A stretch of DNA of 64,000 nt from Anniella stebbinsi (GCA_029215795.1 JARDYH010000007.1:19999763-20063762); one strand, 5' to 3'; positions 23,153 to 34,926 are shown, numbered from the stretch's first letter. Translations and numbers: made by a program. Notes: generated by a model not told the origin, from the sequence alone.

Positions 23153-23903
23153 TATGGTGTTGGATCCTGAGTTGGAGAGCAATCCTATGGTTTCTAGACA
23201 GAGTCTGGTGGGCTATAGGAAAATTTGGATCCCTGGATCTGAGGTTGGAGAGAACACTCTGACCATGGACTTAGGCGCCTAAGCTCCCCTCCCACTCACA
23301 GCCAGCGTGGAGGAAAAGCACCTGCTGTCTCTCGGAAAGGCCACCTTTGAGAGAGAGGAAAAGTGGCATGTTGCTGGGTTGCCAGGGGAAAAGATGGCTT
23401 ACATCACATCCTCAGGCATACCCAGCCTCTTTCCTTCCCCATCCTTGAACCCTCAGCTAGACAGGCGAAAAAGCCCATCTAGCAAAATAGCAGTGGGGGA
23501 GGCCTCTGCTGCATCTCCCCCTATGTGTTGGATCAAGGGCAGATCTAATAGGATTGCACCCTTAGTCATAGTTAAGTATAACTCCTTAAGTAGCCATACT
23601 TAAAATATATCCACTGAAATAAACGGGATTTACGTTAGCAGAGACTTTCTTAAATTCTGTGGAATTCAATGTGTCTACTCTAAAGTCTGGATCCAATAGA
23701 GAGTAGCTCAATATCAATTAACAAGTAAAAGGCTGATTTATTTCACTGTTTAAAATTAAGTTTCCCTATTTCTTATGTATTGATCTCCTGAGCATGCATA
23801 TATACTAATTGGTTTCTAATTGAATAGAATCATTATACTAGCCAGGAACACAAACTAAACCTTGGATCACGCAGCTCACAAATTTTGCACTACATAATTT
23901 GTA
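23153..23903. other. unassigned non-coding DNA
   Basis: No gene. Frame 23307-23603 (98 codons) has no known motif. 23555-23710 contains gattgcaccctta and aaataaacgggattta blocks of the 'gcaatcc' MITE type, much decayed. Confidence 0.45.
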
Positions 23904-23989
23904 TTTGCATATATATATATATATGTATATATGTATATATATATACACACACACACATACACACACATGCATATATATATATATATATA

Positions 23990-24031
<42 letters not shown>
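23904..24031. repeat. compound microsatellite (AT)n/(AC)n/(AT)n/(GA)n
   Basis: Uninterrupted blocks of TA, CA, TA and GA units in that order. The 68-codon tyrosine/isoleucine frame over it is an artefact. Confidence 0.95.
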
Positions 24032-24796
24032 ATGGTCACTTACTCAAAAACTAAGTGCCCAGAACATTCAAGAAGTAAGGTTGGTAGCTAGTGAGCAAAA
24101 GTCTGTTTCTCCATGCCATGAAAATTAATGTACCTGCTGTTTTGTTGACAGAATCAAGATATTCATAATGCATGCAGTAATAAATATATGACCTATTGTT
24201 TCATGATACTTCATTCCAAATGTTCTGTATTTCAGTCCCTGATTCATTATTTTACATAGAAAAACAGGCTTTAACTCAATGTATTTGATGGAGAGTTATG
24301 GGGATTCAGTTTTAAAGAGATTATGAATATAGACTTTACTGTTATATTACATTCAGATATCATTTGAAACTAGATTAGCATATAGAGTTTACCGTTTGTT
24401 TCTATTATATTCTGATATTTTAAACTTGATTATTTTAAAGGACACTTAATATAACTGCTTTTTTTTAAAATAGTTAATTAAAATGCCTGATTTAAATCAA
24501 AATACTCTTTTCTTTTCTTTAAATCATCACATTTGATCCATTTCTGTTATAATAGGATTGCAGTTGTTGACTTTTAGGTGGCCATCCTATACACATTTAT
24601 ATAAGAATAAGTCTCACTGAGCCCAAAGGGACCTGCTTCTGAGAAGACATCCAGACGACAGAACTGTGAACGAATGTGCTGCTAATACATCAATAAAAGT
24701 ACCCTTTGGCCTGTAAACTTTGAATTATGCAGGACTTTATTTTGCAACATCTTTACAAGCCATTTTGTCCTTGGTGTACACTGTAAAATGTACAGG
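24032..24796. other. unassigned AT-rich DNA
   Basis: 24575-24660 has a diverged 'gcaatcc' MITE-like piece (ccatcctatacacattta and aagtctcactgagccc). Otherwise AT-rich sequence without coding signal. Confidence 0.45.
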
Positions 24797-25095
24797 TTAT
24801 TATTATTATTATTATTATTATTATTTCCCACCTTTTTCCCAATACTGGGACTTAAGGCAGCTTACAAATTAAAACATGTACAGTTAAAGCAAATAGAGAT
24901 ATACAAAAATTAAAAATATAATTAAACATAGTACAATTGTAAAATATTTAAAACATTTTAAAACATTTTAAATAAAATTCTTTTTCAAAATCCAAAATAT
25001 AAACAACACATCCACAGAGATCTAAACTACTCCCCAAAGGCCTGCTGAAACAGAAAACAGAAAAGCTTTAGCTTGCCTTCGAAAGCACTTCTTAG
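24797..25095 (-). mobile_element. L2-type LINE 3' UTR, (ATT)n-tail subfamily
   Basis: Tail (ATT)n at 24797-24826, then cccacctttttcccaatact and cttacaaattaaaacatgta, closely matching 13776-14180 and 53886-54920 in the same orientation. Only the last coding blocks (near 25070-25095) remain. Confidence 0.85.
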
Positions 25096-25536
25096 CTAAA
25101 AACTTGAGATCCCCTTGATGCCAAGAACTGAACCTGCTCAAGGTGCAAGACCCCAATGAGGTTTGACAGCCAGAGTTTGAAGGGTATGACTTTTTTTTTT
25201 AAAAAAAATATTTTAAGAACTCAAACTTTTAAAAAATCCTAAAAACCTACAGAGCTACTTGAAACTTGGCATGGCTAAAGTCCTACTTAAGAGCTATCAA
25301 GGTGCCAAATTTCATCTCTTTATCTTTTAAACTGATGGAGCTGTAAGCATTTTTGTTAATTCCAATTGATTATAAAGTAGAGATGCCCTTTGGGTGGGGA
25401 TAAGATGGGGAAAATCTGGATTTTTCTTCAAATTTCATAATTCCCCCTCTTCCCGGATTCGTTGCCAAAAATCCTGACATGTCCTGGTTTTTTCTGACAT
25501 ATGGTCACCCTTTTTTATAATTTTGGTATAAAATTA
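25096..25536. other. unassigned AT-rich DNA
   Basis: No gene. 25190-25380 (gagctacttgaaacttggca, ccaaatttcatctcttta) is worded like the interior of the next element and may be a diverged relative. Confidence 0.4.
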
Positions 25537-25537
25537 G

Positions 25538-26586
25538 TAGGGATGTGCACACCCAAAAATATCGCTTTTTGTTGTTATCATAATTTTGGACCAAAAAAAT
25601 TATTGTCTCTGATAATATCGGAGGTGAATCATTTCATCTTCACAATAACTATCGGAAATACGATATTTAATTTGCAGCCCCATTGTGCCCTATAAAGCTG
25701 ATTTTTTTCTTTTTTTTTTAGAAAAAATGCCTATCACTTCTGTATTTTCAAGGTTACAGGCTTGAAACTTGGTCATAATGCTTATGGGGTATTCCTAAGT
25801 ATGTGTATAAAATTTGAGATCGATCCCTCCAACCCTTGATTTTATATGAATTTATTAAAGATCGTTTAAGTTCTGACAGGTCAAAAGTTGCACTATCTTT
25901 CAAAAAATAATATAAAATGCATAGGTGGAGGGATTAATTTGAAATTTGGCACATATGTGTAGCAACATGTGCTAGACATGTGTATGAAATTTGAGATCGA
26001 TCCCTCCAACCCTTGATTTTATATGAATTTATTAAAGATCGTTTAAGTTCTGACAGGTCAAAAGTTGCACTATCTTTCAAAAAATAATATAAAATGCATA
26101 GGTGGAGGGATTAATTTGAAATTTGGCACATATGTGTAGCAACATGTGCTAGACATGTGTATGAAATTTGAGATCGATCCCTCCATCCCTCAATTTTATA
26201 TGAATTTATTAAAGATCCTGCAACTTTTTGACAGGTCTGAATGAATGCACGTGGCGAGCTGTCATTCTGACGTGTCAGAACTTAAACAATCTTTAATAAA
26301 TTCATATAAAATAAAGGGTTGGAGGGAGCGATCTCAAATTTCATACACATACTTAGGCATACCCCATAAGCGCTGTGACCAAGTTTCAAGCCTATAACTT
26401 TGAAAATACAGCAGTTATAGATTTATTTATATGGCAGTCCGATAATCCGATATAAACGGGCTGAAAATTAGCATCTCCGATGATTATTGCAGGAAGTTGT
26501 ACTGTATCGTTATTGTTAATTGTATGCACAATAAAGAACATATTGTATCGTTATCGGCCGTTTTAACGATACCATACACATCCCTA
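25538..26586. mobile_element. long-inverted-repeat element with 177-bp duplication
   Basis: Begins tagggatgtgcac and ends catccctac, giving about 10-bp inverted termini. Roughly 25735-25885 and 26258-26415 are imperfect reverse complements of about 150 bp (shared blocks include gcttgaaacttggtc and tatgaatttattaaagat). Between the arms a 177-bp unit is repeated almost without mismatch (25801-25977, 25978-26154) with a third partial copy to about 26215. No long frame exists, so it is a non-autonomous DNA element of unknown superfamily. The 8 bp on each side do not match. Confidence 0.65.
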
Positions 26587-26754
26587 CAAATAATATTTGG
26601 AGTGGTTTGGTTTTGAATGGGCAATTAAGACCCTTTCGCTTTCTAGAAGACCTGCTTCTGGTGGGAGATGAAGACTGCTAATGCTGATTTGTTGATGTGT
26701 CTGCAGTTTTGAACTCTCCTTGGGGGACGGGGATATAGGGTTACAGTACAGTGC
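26587..26754. other. unassigned spacer
   Basis: Nothing recognised. Confidence 0.5.
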
Positions 26755-26802
26755 AATGTTGCAGTGCAGGCACTTCATGATGTGTGCCTGCGCTGCAACA
26801 TT
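26755..26802. repeat. 19-bp inverted repeat, one mismatch
   Basis: Arms 26755-26773 and 26784-26802 are complementary except one A/G difference, with spacer ttcatgatgt. It lies in ccactacaccactgtagc-type sequence. Confidence 0.9.
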
Positions 26803-26904
26803 TACCACTACACCACTGTAGCTAACAATGGGGCATGGCTTCAACGAAATGTGCAATGAGGAGTGATTCTGTTTCCTCAGTCATGGCCTCCATTCCCCTC
26901 TTAC

Positions 26905-26907
<3 letters not shown>

Positions 26908-26943
<36 letters not shown>

Positions 26944-27025
26944 TTTATTTGTAGCCCGCCTCTCCCTCCGGATCGAGGCGGGGAACAACAACAATATAAA
27001 ACATAAAAATCACAACAGTTAATTT
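26908..27025 (-). mobile_element. L2-type LINE 3' tail, second subfamily
   Basis: (AAT)n at 26908-26941, then agcccgcctctccctccgga and tcgaggcggggaacaac. This is the reverse complement of the tail following the L2 frame at 43048-43332, so it is the same subfamily. Confidence 0.85.
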
Positions 27026-27218
27026 TTTAAAAAAGCAAGAGAAAAATTGCTTTTTTACTTACCCTGTTTCTCCCATCCTCCAATAGCCAGTCAGTTTTGA
27101 GCAGCCATTGAGCATGCTAAGTCCTTATTGGGTGGCTTGGGTTCTCCCTCTTAGTGTATTTTGCCCTAAAGGTTCATTTATTTAATTCTGCAAATTTGTA
27201 GTTCTCCGAAGCCTGTTC
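27026..27218. other. unassigned spacer
   Basis: Nothing recognised. Confidence 0.5.
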
Positions 27219-27305
27219 GTTTTCTCTCTCTCTCTCTCTCTCTCTCATGCGTTGATGTGTTCTTTTTGTTACAGAAGGACAGGCAATGGAATAACTGAGT
27301 TTTCC

Positions 27306-27358
<53 letters not shown>

Positions 27359-27392
27359 CACACACACACACACACATACACACACACATATA
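27219..27392. repeat. compound microsatellite (TC)n ... (AT)n(AC)n
   Basis: A TC block (27221-27246), 60 bp of other sequence, then TA and CA blocks (27310-27391). It uses the same three dinucleotides as 23904-24031. Confidence 0.9.
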
Positions 27393-28837
27393 TGACAGCC
27401 ATATCAATTTATCAAATCCCCCTTTGTAGTCATGTAGTCATTATGCTTGAAACTTTAATTTAAATATGTTTATACCATGTTTCAAGGCCTCATCTACATC
27501 CAGTGGCCATCGCCACACCTTCCAGGAGTGGCATTCATAAGTGAATTATCCATTATGTGAAGAAGTATTTTCCTTTATCTACCTTGAATCTACTACCAGG
27601 CAATTTCGTTAGGTAACACTGTATACTAGTATTATGAGAAGGCAGTTATTGATGGAAATTTCTTTATAAAGTAGGTGGGTACCAACCTTAAGTGAAAATC
27701 TGGAATTTTCTGACTTGTAAATCATGCAGTTCATAAATACAAATAGGACAGAGCTCTTGATGGTTGAACTGCTTTCCAGACAAATATATATCTATATGAC
27801 TTTCTGTGCTGTTTTTTTTTCTCTCCCTGATCAATAAAATGATTGAGCCTCATTAATTTCGTAAACAAACCCAGGGAAGTATTAATAATAAGCATTCTAT
27901 GAGAGTGCCTCAGTCATAAAAACTAGTTATGTATCTAATTATTTTTTAGATGTTAGGTGTGTTAGGATGCATTTGGGCCATTTCTAAATGAAAAATGTGA
28001 TGAAAATATTCTCGTGAAAGAAAGCTATTTAGTCTCCTCAGCCGTACATTCTTATCTTCATTAGTACATGGCAGGTTCAATTTTGGTTTCCTTGGTTTAT
28101 GAGGGAAAGCACAAAGATACCACAGGAGACGAATATATACCACAGAGCACAGAAAAACAAATAGAAATGGGCCTGGGGGAAAAAAAAGGCTGAAGAATTG
28201 AAAACATGCAAGAAAAAAATGCAGCCTGAACCAAAATTTTGTTATAGAAAAGCAACCCTTCCAAGACTTAGCATGCCAAAAAGCTATTGTGAATTATTAT
28301 GAAGATTCCGGAATAAAAGTAAAGATTGAACTGCTTTTAAATTTAATGATTCAAGAACAAATAACAAATAAATAACCCCATTGAATAATTCAATAGCTAC
28401 AGCTCATGTGAAACGAAGGTTACTTTCTCTATAGTTGTCATACACTGCAGAGATTTTGCCACTGAGACTAGGATAGCTGCTATTTTGCTGCCACAGATTA
28501 ACACAGAAGCCCTATTCAGGCATTCCCAATCAGTGTAGAGAAAATGCCGAAGGAAGGTGAGGATGTGAGCTCCACCCCCTGTCATCATTTCCATTAGGGC
28601 TGTGCAAGGTTCGGATTCGGGATTCCAAAGCATGGTGGCCATTTTGTGCGCAATCCACCATTTTCTGCACAGCCCTGGTGTGAAGAGGGAAAGAGGTCCT
28701 ACAGCTCCCATCATGCATTGCAGCCAATCAGAGAGCAGCACTGTCTTCTTCATATCCTCTGTGGGGTAGGTGGGTGGGATGTGCTGGGAGAGAATGTAAA
28801 GCCTAGAGGTATGTGTAGAACGATCCTTAGATTTTTT
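27393..28837. other. unassigned non-coding DNA
   Basis: 27480-28380 is complex AT-rich sequence with no recognised repeat. 28596-28680 (gggctgtgcaaggttcggat) resembles the start of a 'tagggatgtgca' element. Frames at 28397-28753 (118 codons, minus) and 28646-28909 overlap and show no known motif. Confidence 0.45.
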
Positions 28838-29410
28838 GCTATGTATGTATGCATGTATGTATTCATTTTAAACATTTTTGGCTGCCTTTCAGGGCAGTTA
28901 AAATATTAAAAGCAACAAAAACATATATACAACAAAATAGCATTCAAAAACAATAAAAGCCAATAATAAAAACAGCATCAACAATGGCAACAGCAGTAAC
29001 AACAGTACTCATATCATGAGGAGGCCACAATAAAATACTATGTTTTCAAGGCCTTCTTAAAAGGCTGCAAGGAGGGTGCAAGGCAGACCTCCGATGGAAG
29101 CTTGTTCCAAAGGTGTGGGGTCACTGCAGAGAAGGCCCTCTCACATGTGAGTACCCACCGAATTGCTCTCAAGTGTGGGCAAATGAAAAGGGCCTCTCTT
29201 GCTGATCTTAAAGTGTTGGCAGGCTGATATGGGTGAAACCGGTCCTCCAAGTAACTTGCTCCCAAATCATTTAGAGCTTTAAAGGTCACAACCATTACTT
29301 TGAATTGGCTCGATGAAAACACACTGGTAACCAGTGAATCTGGTGCAGTATTATTGCTACTCGTATTAAAACTTCTTTGACAAATTTCATCAACATTCCT
29401 TGGCTGTTTT
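28838..29410 (-). mobile_element. L2-type LINE, C-terminus and 3' UTR
   Basis: The 130-codon minus frame 29038-29430 has SQFKVMVVTFKALNDLGASY, LEDRFHPYQPANTLRSAREA and CERAFSAVTPHLWNKLPSEV, a clear L2 ORF2 C-terminus and one of the longest intact frames here. The 3' UTR runs to about 28860. RT core and endonuclease are missing. Confidence 0.92.
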
Positions 29411-29504
29411 GGCTGAGGAGGAAGCCACACATCCCATTAGAATATAGCATTTGGTGTCATTTCAGTACCACATCTAATCTAGTGACACTAGATAAGCTAC
29501 TGAG
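29411..29504. other. spacer between opposed L2 copies
   Basis: About 95 bp of unassigned sequence. Confidence 0.5.
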
Positions 29505-29940
29505 CCATGGTATTATTCTATAAAGCCCTAAACAACTTGGGACCAGGATGCCTAGCAGACTGCCTTCCCTTAGACACACCCAGACAACATTTACGATTGT
29601 CAGAGGAGGTCCTGCTCACCATTCCAAAAAGAATGGAATGTCGTTACCAAGAACCATGAGAGCGGGCCTTCTCTGTAGCGGCACCCACCCTCTGGAAAAC
29701 CCTTCCTCATGTGGTTTGGGAGATGGAAAATATAACATCTTTGAAATGTCTCTTGAAATCACATCTATTTAGACAACCTTTCCCTGGAGCATAATTTTTT
29801 CTGGTTTTATATGATATTTTTCATATTTTTAAAAATGTTTTAAATTGACCTTTATATATTATGGTTTTAATTGTGAACTGCCCAGAGAGCCTTGGCCGTT
29901 GGGCAGTATAAATACGTAATAAATAAATAAATAAATAGGC
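29505..29940 (+). mobile_element. L2-type LINE, C-terminus and 3' UTR
   Basis: The plus strand reads YKALNNLGPGCLADCLP, then ERAFSVAAPTLWKTLP (frame changes included) and LKSHLFRQPFPGA. The 3' UTR ends aactgcccagagagccttgg, ccgttgggcagtataa and AATA repeats. Opposite in orientation to the previous L2. The solo LTR begins directly after its tail. Confidence 0.88.
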
Positions 29941-29944
29941 ACTA

Positions 29945-30707
29945 TGGGTTGCAGAGGTGGAGGCGATAAATAACGAGTCGACACAAGTGTATGGATTTTA
30001 AACATGGGCCACATTTATTAAAATCTGCAAGAGGGGTAAATTCCTATGCAGACATCTCACACATGGCTCCTTTGGGCCATTTCTAGGAGTGGGCAACCCA
30101 TTCATAGCCCCAAAAGTGGCGCCATACACTTCGCCACTCCATGGTCTCCCCAATCGGGGTAGGGAGACCTTCCCGTGTCCCCGTCCCCGTGCCGCACGGC
30201 TCTGAGGGGGTGAGGAGGGTTGGTCTCATAGGTAACCCTTCAACCCGATGACAGGTGCCGCACAAGTCCCTGCCATAGGCTTCAGGCACTACCCATCACC
30301 CCCAAAAGTGCCTGAGAATGCTCACCAGATTCCCTCCCACTCGAGATGCCCGCACTTAACCGCCAACAAAATGTGACCTATTAATACCGAATTAACCTAT
30401 TTACAACACCCAACTTGTCTCACAGTGTGGAGTAGGTGAAAAAACTCATAACCAAGTTAGATTATGAGCAAAAAATTCCTACTTGGGCTCCAAAAGGACA
30501 ACCAGCGAACCCACACTGCCTACAAGGGAGGGAGGGAGGGAGGGAGGGAGCCGAAAAAGCGAAGAGGGGGTTGGAGGGAGGCGCAACGCTTATAAAGCTG
30601 CACCCCTTCCCATCTCCCAATGGCGCCAAATGCCTGCTGGCCAATGGCCAGCCGCCACGCTCCTCATAACTCGCCCCACCCGCAATCAGCCTCCCCCCAC
30701 CCAGGCA
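29945..30707 (-). mobile_element. solo LTR-like element, copy B
   Basis: The reverse complement starts TGCCTGG, has a TATA-like ctttataag (30589-30597), a GGGA/TCCC run (30525-30550) and AATAAATGTGGCC near its 3' end. It aligns with copy A (16050-16801) over its full length. It is less CpG-depleted than copy A, suggesting a younger copy. No internal retrotransposon genes adjoin it. The small frames inside it are incidental. Confidence 0.65.
30525..30550. repeat. (GGGA)n run within LTR copy B
   Basis: At least six GGGA units in a row on the plus strand; such a run could form a G-quadruplex. Confidence 0.9.
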
Positions 30708-33125
30708 CGCCAGGCGGGGTCTTGAGGCGGTTGTTCACTGTTCATGCTTGTAGGAAGTCCCCAGAAGCAATGTGTTATAGCGGCATTATCCGATCCCCAA
30801 TTTTTTGGATATGCTTTAGAATGAAAGTACTGGTATTCACGAGTCACAATTTCTTCATTTGTATTTATTTATTTACTTATTTTTGTGTGTGGGAGGGGAG
30901 AGGATCCACTCCTTGAGGCAGACAGACAACATTTTAAATATCAAGTGTTGCATTAATATGCAAGAGAAATCAGGGAGGCGTTATTAAATCCATTTGATAC
31001 AGGCCTGATAAGACGTGTAAAAGTTAGGCGCTTAATGCTTGCATGCATCAAAAGTGACACTTTGTGATAGATCTATTGAGTTATTTCCTTTTGAATCACA
31101 TTAAAAGGCTTAAGGAATTACCAAAAAGGAAAAAAAGAAAAAGAGAGGCCTGTTTCCTGTCTCAAACAATTCTGTTTTGTCTTATTGTGACATCAATCAC
31201 ACAACTAGCTCTTGTTCTTTTTGACACCTTACAGAAAGCTGCCATTTTGTGATACCTTTGCTCATGACATCTATTAACAAACTTGGGATATCAGTGGGCG
31301 TTCATATCCTAAACAGAAGCTCGGGCCTTTTACTTCAGAAGAATGAGGTGACAGAATCCGGAAGTGGTAGAGGGGACTGTACTACTTTAGGCTGTTGTGT
31401 GTGATATTTGAATGTTCATCATTGTAAAAAACAAGCATTCCCCCCCCCCCCCAACATATTGTAAAGGAACTAGCACATGGGTGAGAAAGTTTCCCCTCTC
31501 TAGAAAGGCATTGTTAGGAATGGCACAGGCATCCAGTTGGAGCTTGAAGATAACACACCTGTAGTAAAAAGTAGGATGGTGTATGGACCCCACTACCCGC
31601 TTCGGAGTCTGATTCGGAGGATCTGAATCAGCCCTGATCTGCCTTGGCCACCTTCATCCTGGATCCAACATGCTCCAGTTCTGGATGTCCAAATTATGGT
31701 GACTGTAAAGCAGACATGTATGCAACATTGCACCTGGAATATTGCTTAAGTGGCTACTTTATGGTTTCCATTTCCAGAGGATTTCTATTATGGAAATAGA
31801 CAAATAGGAAAAAGTGACTCCCTTGAAGAGGCATGGATGGCTGCCTGCTCTTGTGATGGATCAAGGTACGGAGAAGGAGGCATTCATGGTCAATGAGCAC
31901 GTCCGGGGTGTGTGTGTGTATGTGTGAGTGGCGGGGGGCAAGCAGGAGCAGCTCAGATCAGGCCAAAGCAATCTGAAGTACTTTAAACCCGATCTAACCC
32001 ACTTCAGGCTGCTTCAGCCTGGACTGGACCCACTCCAGAACTGGAATGAATTTATCTGAATCAGCCCGCTTCAGCTCGGAATTCAGATCCAGAGCCAAAA
32101 GCATTGCATAACCCTAATAAAAATGTCCTGAAGTGCATGTTAGCTGTACAGAGATTTGGCCAATTTGCCTGGGTTGGGTGTGGGGGGATTGCATGTGCAT
32201 GAGGGAGAAGTTAGGATGCTTTTTCTGCTTGTATTTGGATGTGGTCTCTCTTGTGATTGTCAGAAGGCAGAATCCACACTGTACCTGTGCTCAAAGCTTC
32301 CCATAGTTTTGGTTTGGTTCTAAAAGAGACAACTGAAAGAGAGCTTGCGCTCCTTCAGATTAGATCCTGGGGCAACTATCACATATAATCCAACACCCCC
32401 ATACACCCACTAAGGACAAGTCTCAAAATTACCGCCACCGGTACATTACCGTATTATCTTCAGCAGTCCCAAGCTTTTAAATTGTCTCAGAACGTTGGTT
32501 ACCATGTCGTGCAGTTAGCTATGAACATTCTTTGGTGCAAAGGTGTTTTCAAGGTCACGTCAGGTGACAGACATTTTGAACTTTCGCAGCTGCGAGGAGT
32601 CTCATTAATAAACAACACAGCTTCACCCTGCTGAATAAACTTCAAATGGCAATGTCCATTGATGAGGTGCCAAATAAGTTTCAGATTTATGAAGCAGAGC
32701 TACATAAATCAGATTAGCAGCAAAAAAATAAAATAAAATAAATGATTGCACTATGTACTATTGGTGAAGGAGCTAAGGATGCACATTGGTAATTGCCAGC
32801 ATATCCCAATGTCTTATGGAATTCAACCAGTATAAACAAAACAAAACAAAACAAAAACAAAACCCTATCTTCATTTATGTTTAAGTCTTATTTGCATGAA
32901 TCTGGCAGTGCACTGGGGCCTTAAACTGAGTTTAAGGTCACATTGCAATGACCGAATGATATTAGCCTATTTTAAATGAGATGTTGATCCTTTACAAATC
33001 AATTTTAGGCTACAGTGACTTTAAATGAGGCATTAGCAACAAATGAATGTACAAATGGCAATTCGTTTCCTTACTGCTCAAAACTGGGTTTTGTGATCCT
33101 GCCACATTCCTGTGCATGAGACTGT
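30708..33125. other. unassigned, includes candidate regulatory DNA
   Basis: No gene. 30930-31260 and 32440-33050 are complex, AT-rich and free of transposon signatures. 31590-31690 and 31960-32115 carry paired 'gattcggag/gatctgaatcagccc' and 'gggctgattcag' blocks of a decayed MITE ending in gcataaccctaa. (ACAAA)n lies at 32836-32863. Confidence 0.4.
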
Positions 33126-33505
33126 AAGAACATAAGAAGAGTCATGCTGGATCAGACTAAGGGTCCATCTAGCCCAACATTCTGTTCACCCAGTGACTGA
33201 GCAGCTGTGGACCCACAAGCAGGGCATGAGTGCAATAGCACCTTCCCACCCATGTACTCCAGCAAATGGTGTACACAGGCTTACCTGCTCTGATTACTAG
33301 AGGTAGCATAGAGGCATCAGGACTACTTGCCATTAATAGCCTTCTCATCCAGGAATTTGTCTAGCCCCCTTTTAAAGCCATCCAAATTGGTGGCCATCAT
33401 TACGTCTTGTGGTAGCAAATTCTATAGTTTGACTAAGTGCTGCATGAAGAAGTACTTCCTTTTGTCCATCCTGAATCTCCCACCAATCAGCTTCATGGGA
33501 TGAGT
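33126..33505 (-). mobile_element. CR1-type LINE 3' end with ORF2 C-terminus
   Basis: The plus strand starts aacataagaagagtcatgct at 33130 and runs through ttgtctagccccctttta, ccaaattggtggccatcatt to ctcccaccaatcagcttc. It is collinear with 38535-38910. The minus-strand protein end (ATNLDGFK-type) is broken by stops. Confidence 0.88.
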
Positions 33506-33655
33506 CGGATGACAAAAAACAGAACACCTCTGCAAGTCTGTGGAATCCATTCAACTCAGGAAAAGCTGGTCCTGATGCTGCGAAATCATCAGGTCCGATT
33601 CATAGAAATCTGAACTCATTGGATTCCACTGTGGATTTCTCCGACATCTCTAGTG
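33506..33655. mobile_element. fragment of a 'tagggatgt'-ended element
   Basis: gcaagtctgtggaatccatt near 33533 and the right end tctccgacatctctag match the layout at 10140-10256. It begins exactly where the CR1 fragment stops. Confidence 0.4.
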
Positions 33656-34204
33656 AGTGCACACACAGCATTTTCAAAGTTTAAAAGTAGCGATAAAATG
33701 TGGATCATGCAGGTGTTCATAATCTCAATTTGAATGACACAGATTGTTAGCAAGGTGGTACACATCTGGGCATTACGATCCTAGCAAATGCTACGACTGC
33801 GTGGCCCAATTTTAACTTTCAGAAGAATCACTATTGAAGACCTCAACTTATGTTTCACGTCCAAGCCTCTGTTTCTCAGCTTATTTTCAGAAACATGAAC
33901 AAAAACGTCACAAAATGGCCATTCCCTGTGGGTCGGAGTTCTCAAATGACACATTGCTGCCCACAAGGTTGAATTACATTTTCAGAAGGGAAGGAAGCAG
34001 AACTCTTCCTTTTTCTTTTCCAGCCCTGATCCTTCAGAACAAAGGTGTACATTGGCATGCTTAGGAATGCAAATGTGTACCTTGGTCCGAGGCATGCTTA
34101 CATGAAAATAAATTCCACTGCAGTCATATTAGACTGCGACCCTATGCACAGACTTGGAAGCATGTCTCAATTAATTAAGCAAGATTTACTTCTGAGTGAA
34201 GATA
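33656..34204. other. unassigned non-coding DNA
   Basis: 34085-34195 has gcgaccctatgcacagactt and gatttacttctgagtg, a decayed 'gcaatcctatgca' MITE. The rest is not recognised. Confidence 0.45.
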
Positions 34205-34347
34205 CATGATATGTTCTTTTAAAAAATGTATTTTAATGTGTTTTAATGTGTTTTTATTCTTTATTCTATTTGTTCACCAAGAAATTCTTGAATAGGGAGC
34301 AGTATATAAATATTATTATTATTAATAATAATAATAATAATAATAAT
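34205..34347 (+). mobile_element. LINE 3' tail, probably L2
   Basis: T-rich UTR (ttttaatgtgttttaatgtg), then agggagcagtatataaatat and ATT/AAT repeats, analogous to other L2 tails but without the canonical aactgcccagag block. Confidence 0.55.
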
Positions 34348-34857
34348 CCCACAAGGGGTCATCCTGCAAGGGATTACACAGGTATGGCACACTTGCGAAC
34401 CATAGCCAAATGCCACTAGTCAGGGTTAACCACCCTGTTAGTGTGAAAAATAGTTCCAGAAAGAAGAAAAAAGCCTTGAACGGGCAGCACCAAGGCCGAG
34501 AACTCTGAAGGAACCCAACAGTTGGCCAAAATGGAAATGAATAGGCAATGAATAAGGAAAAGAACAACCACCCAAACTCCCCCAGATGTGTTTTGCCTGT
34601 TACACAGGCAACCACCAAGGTGGGACACCCAAGACAACACACTGCTTGGTCAGATGACATGAACTGTAATGTTATGTGTTGTTACTATAAAAGCACACAA
34701 CTCGAAACAATAGCACCAGGATACCGAACAGAACTTCACAGCAGTCAAAATTAAAACATGCTCAATTGTCAGGGAATTCCTGAATCTGTACAAGACAGCA
34801 TGACTTGGCAAAGCCCAGCATGTCCATCTAGAAAAACCACCATGAGCAAGAAAGTGA
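34348..34857. other. unidentified block between two AAT-type repeats
   Basis: A 510-bp segment bounded on both sides by AAT/AAC-rich runs. The minus-strand frame 34322-34660 (112 codons) shows no known domain. The flanking repeats could be tails of two LINE copies, which would make the block a transposon remnant, but no conserved motif is seen. Confidence 0.35.
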
Positions 34858-34926
34858 AATAATAATAATGATAATAACAATAACAATAATAACAACAACA
34901 ACAACAACAATAATGATGATAATGAT
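34858..34926. repeat. AAT/AAC/GAT trinucleotide repeat
   Basis: Imperfect run of AATAAT, AACAAC and GATGAT units. Confidence 0.9.

Noticed and set aside
34348..34857. R4/Dong-type LINE assignment
   Set aside because: Considered because of the AAT-type tail, but no readable RT or endonuclease motif supports it.
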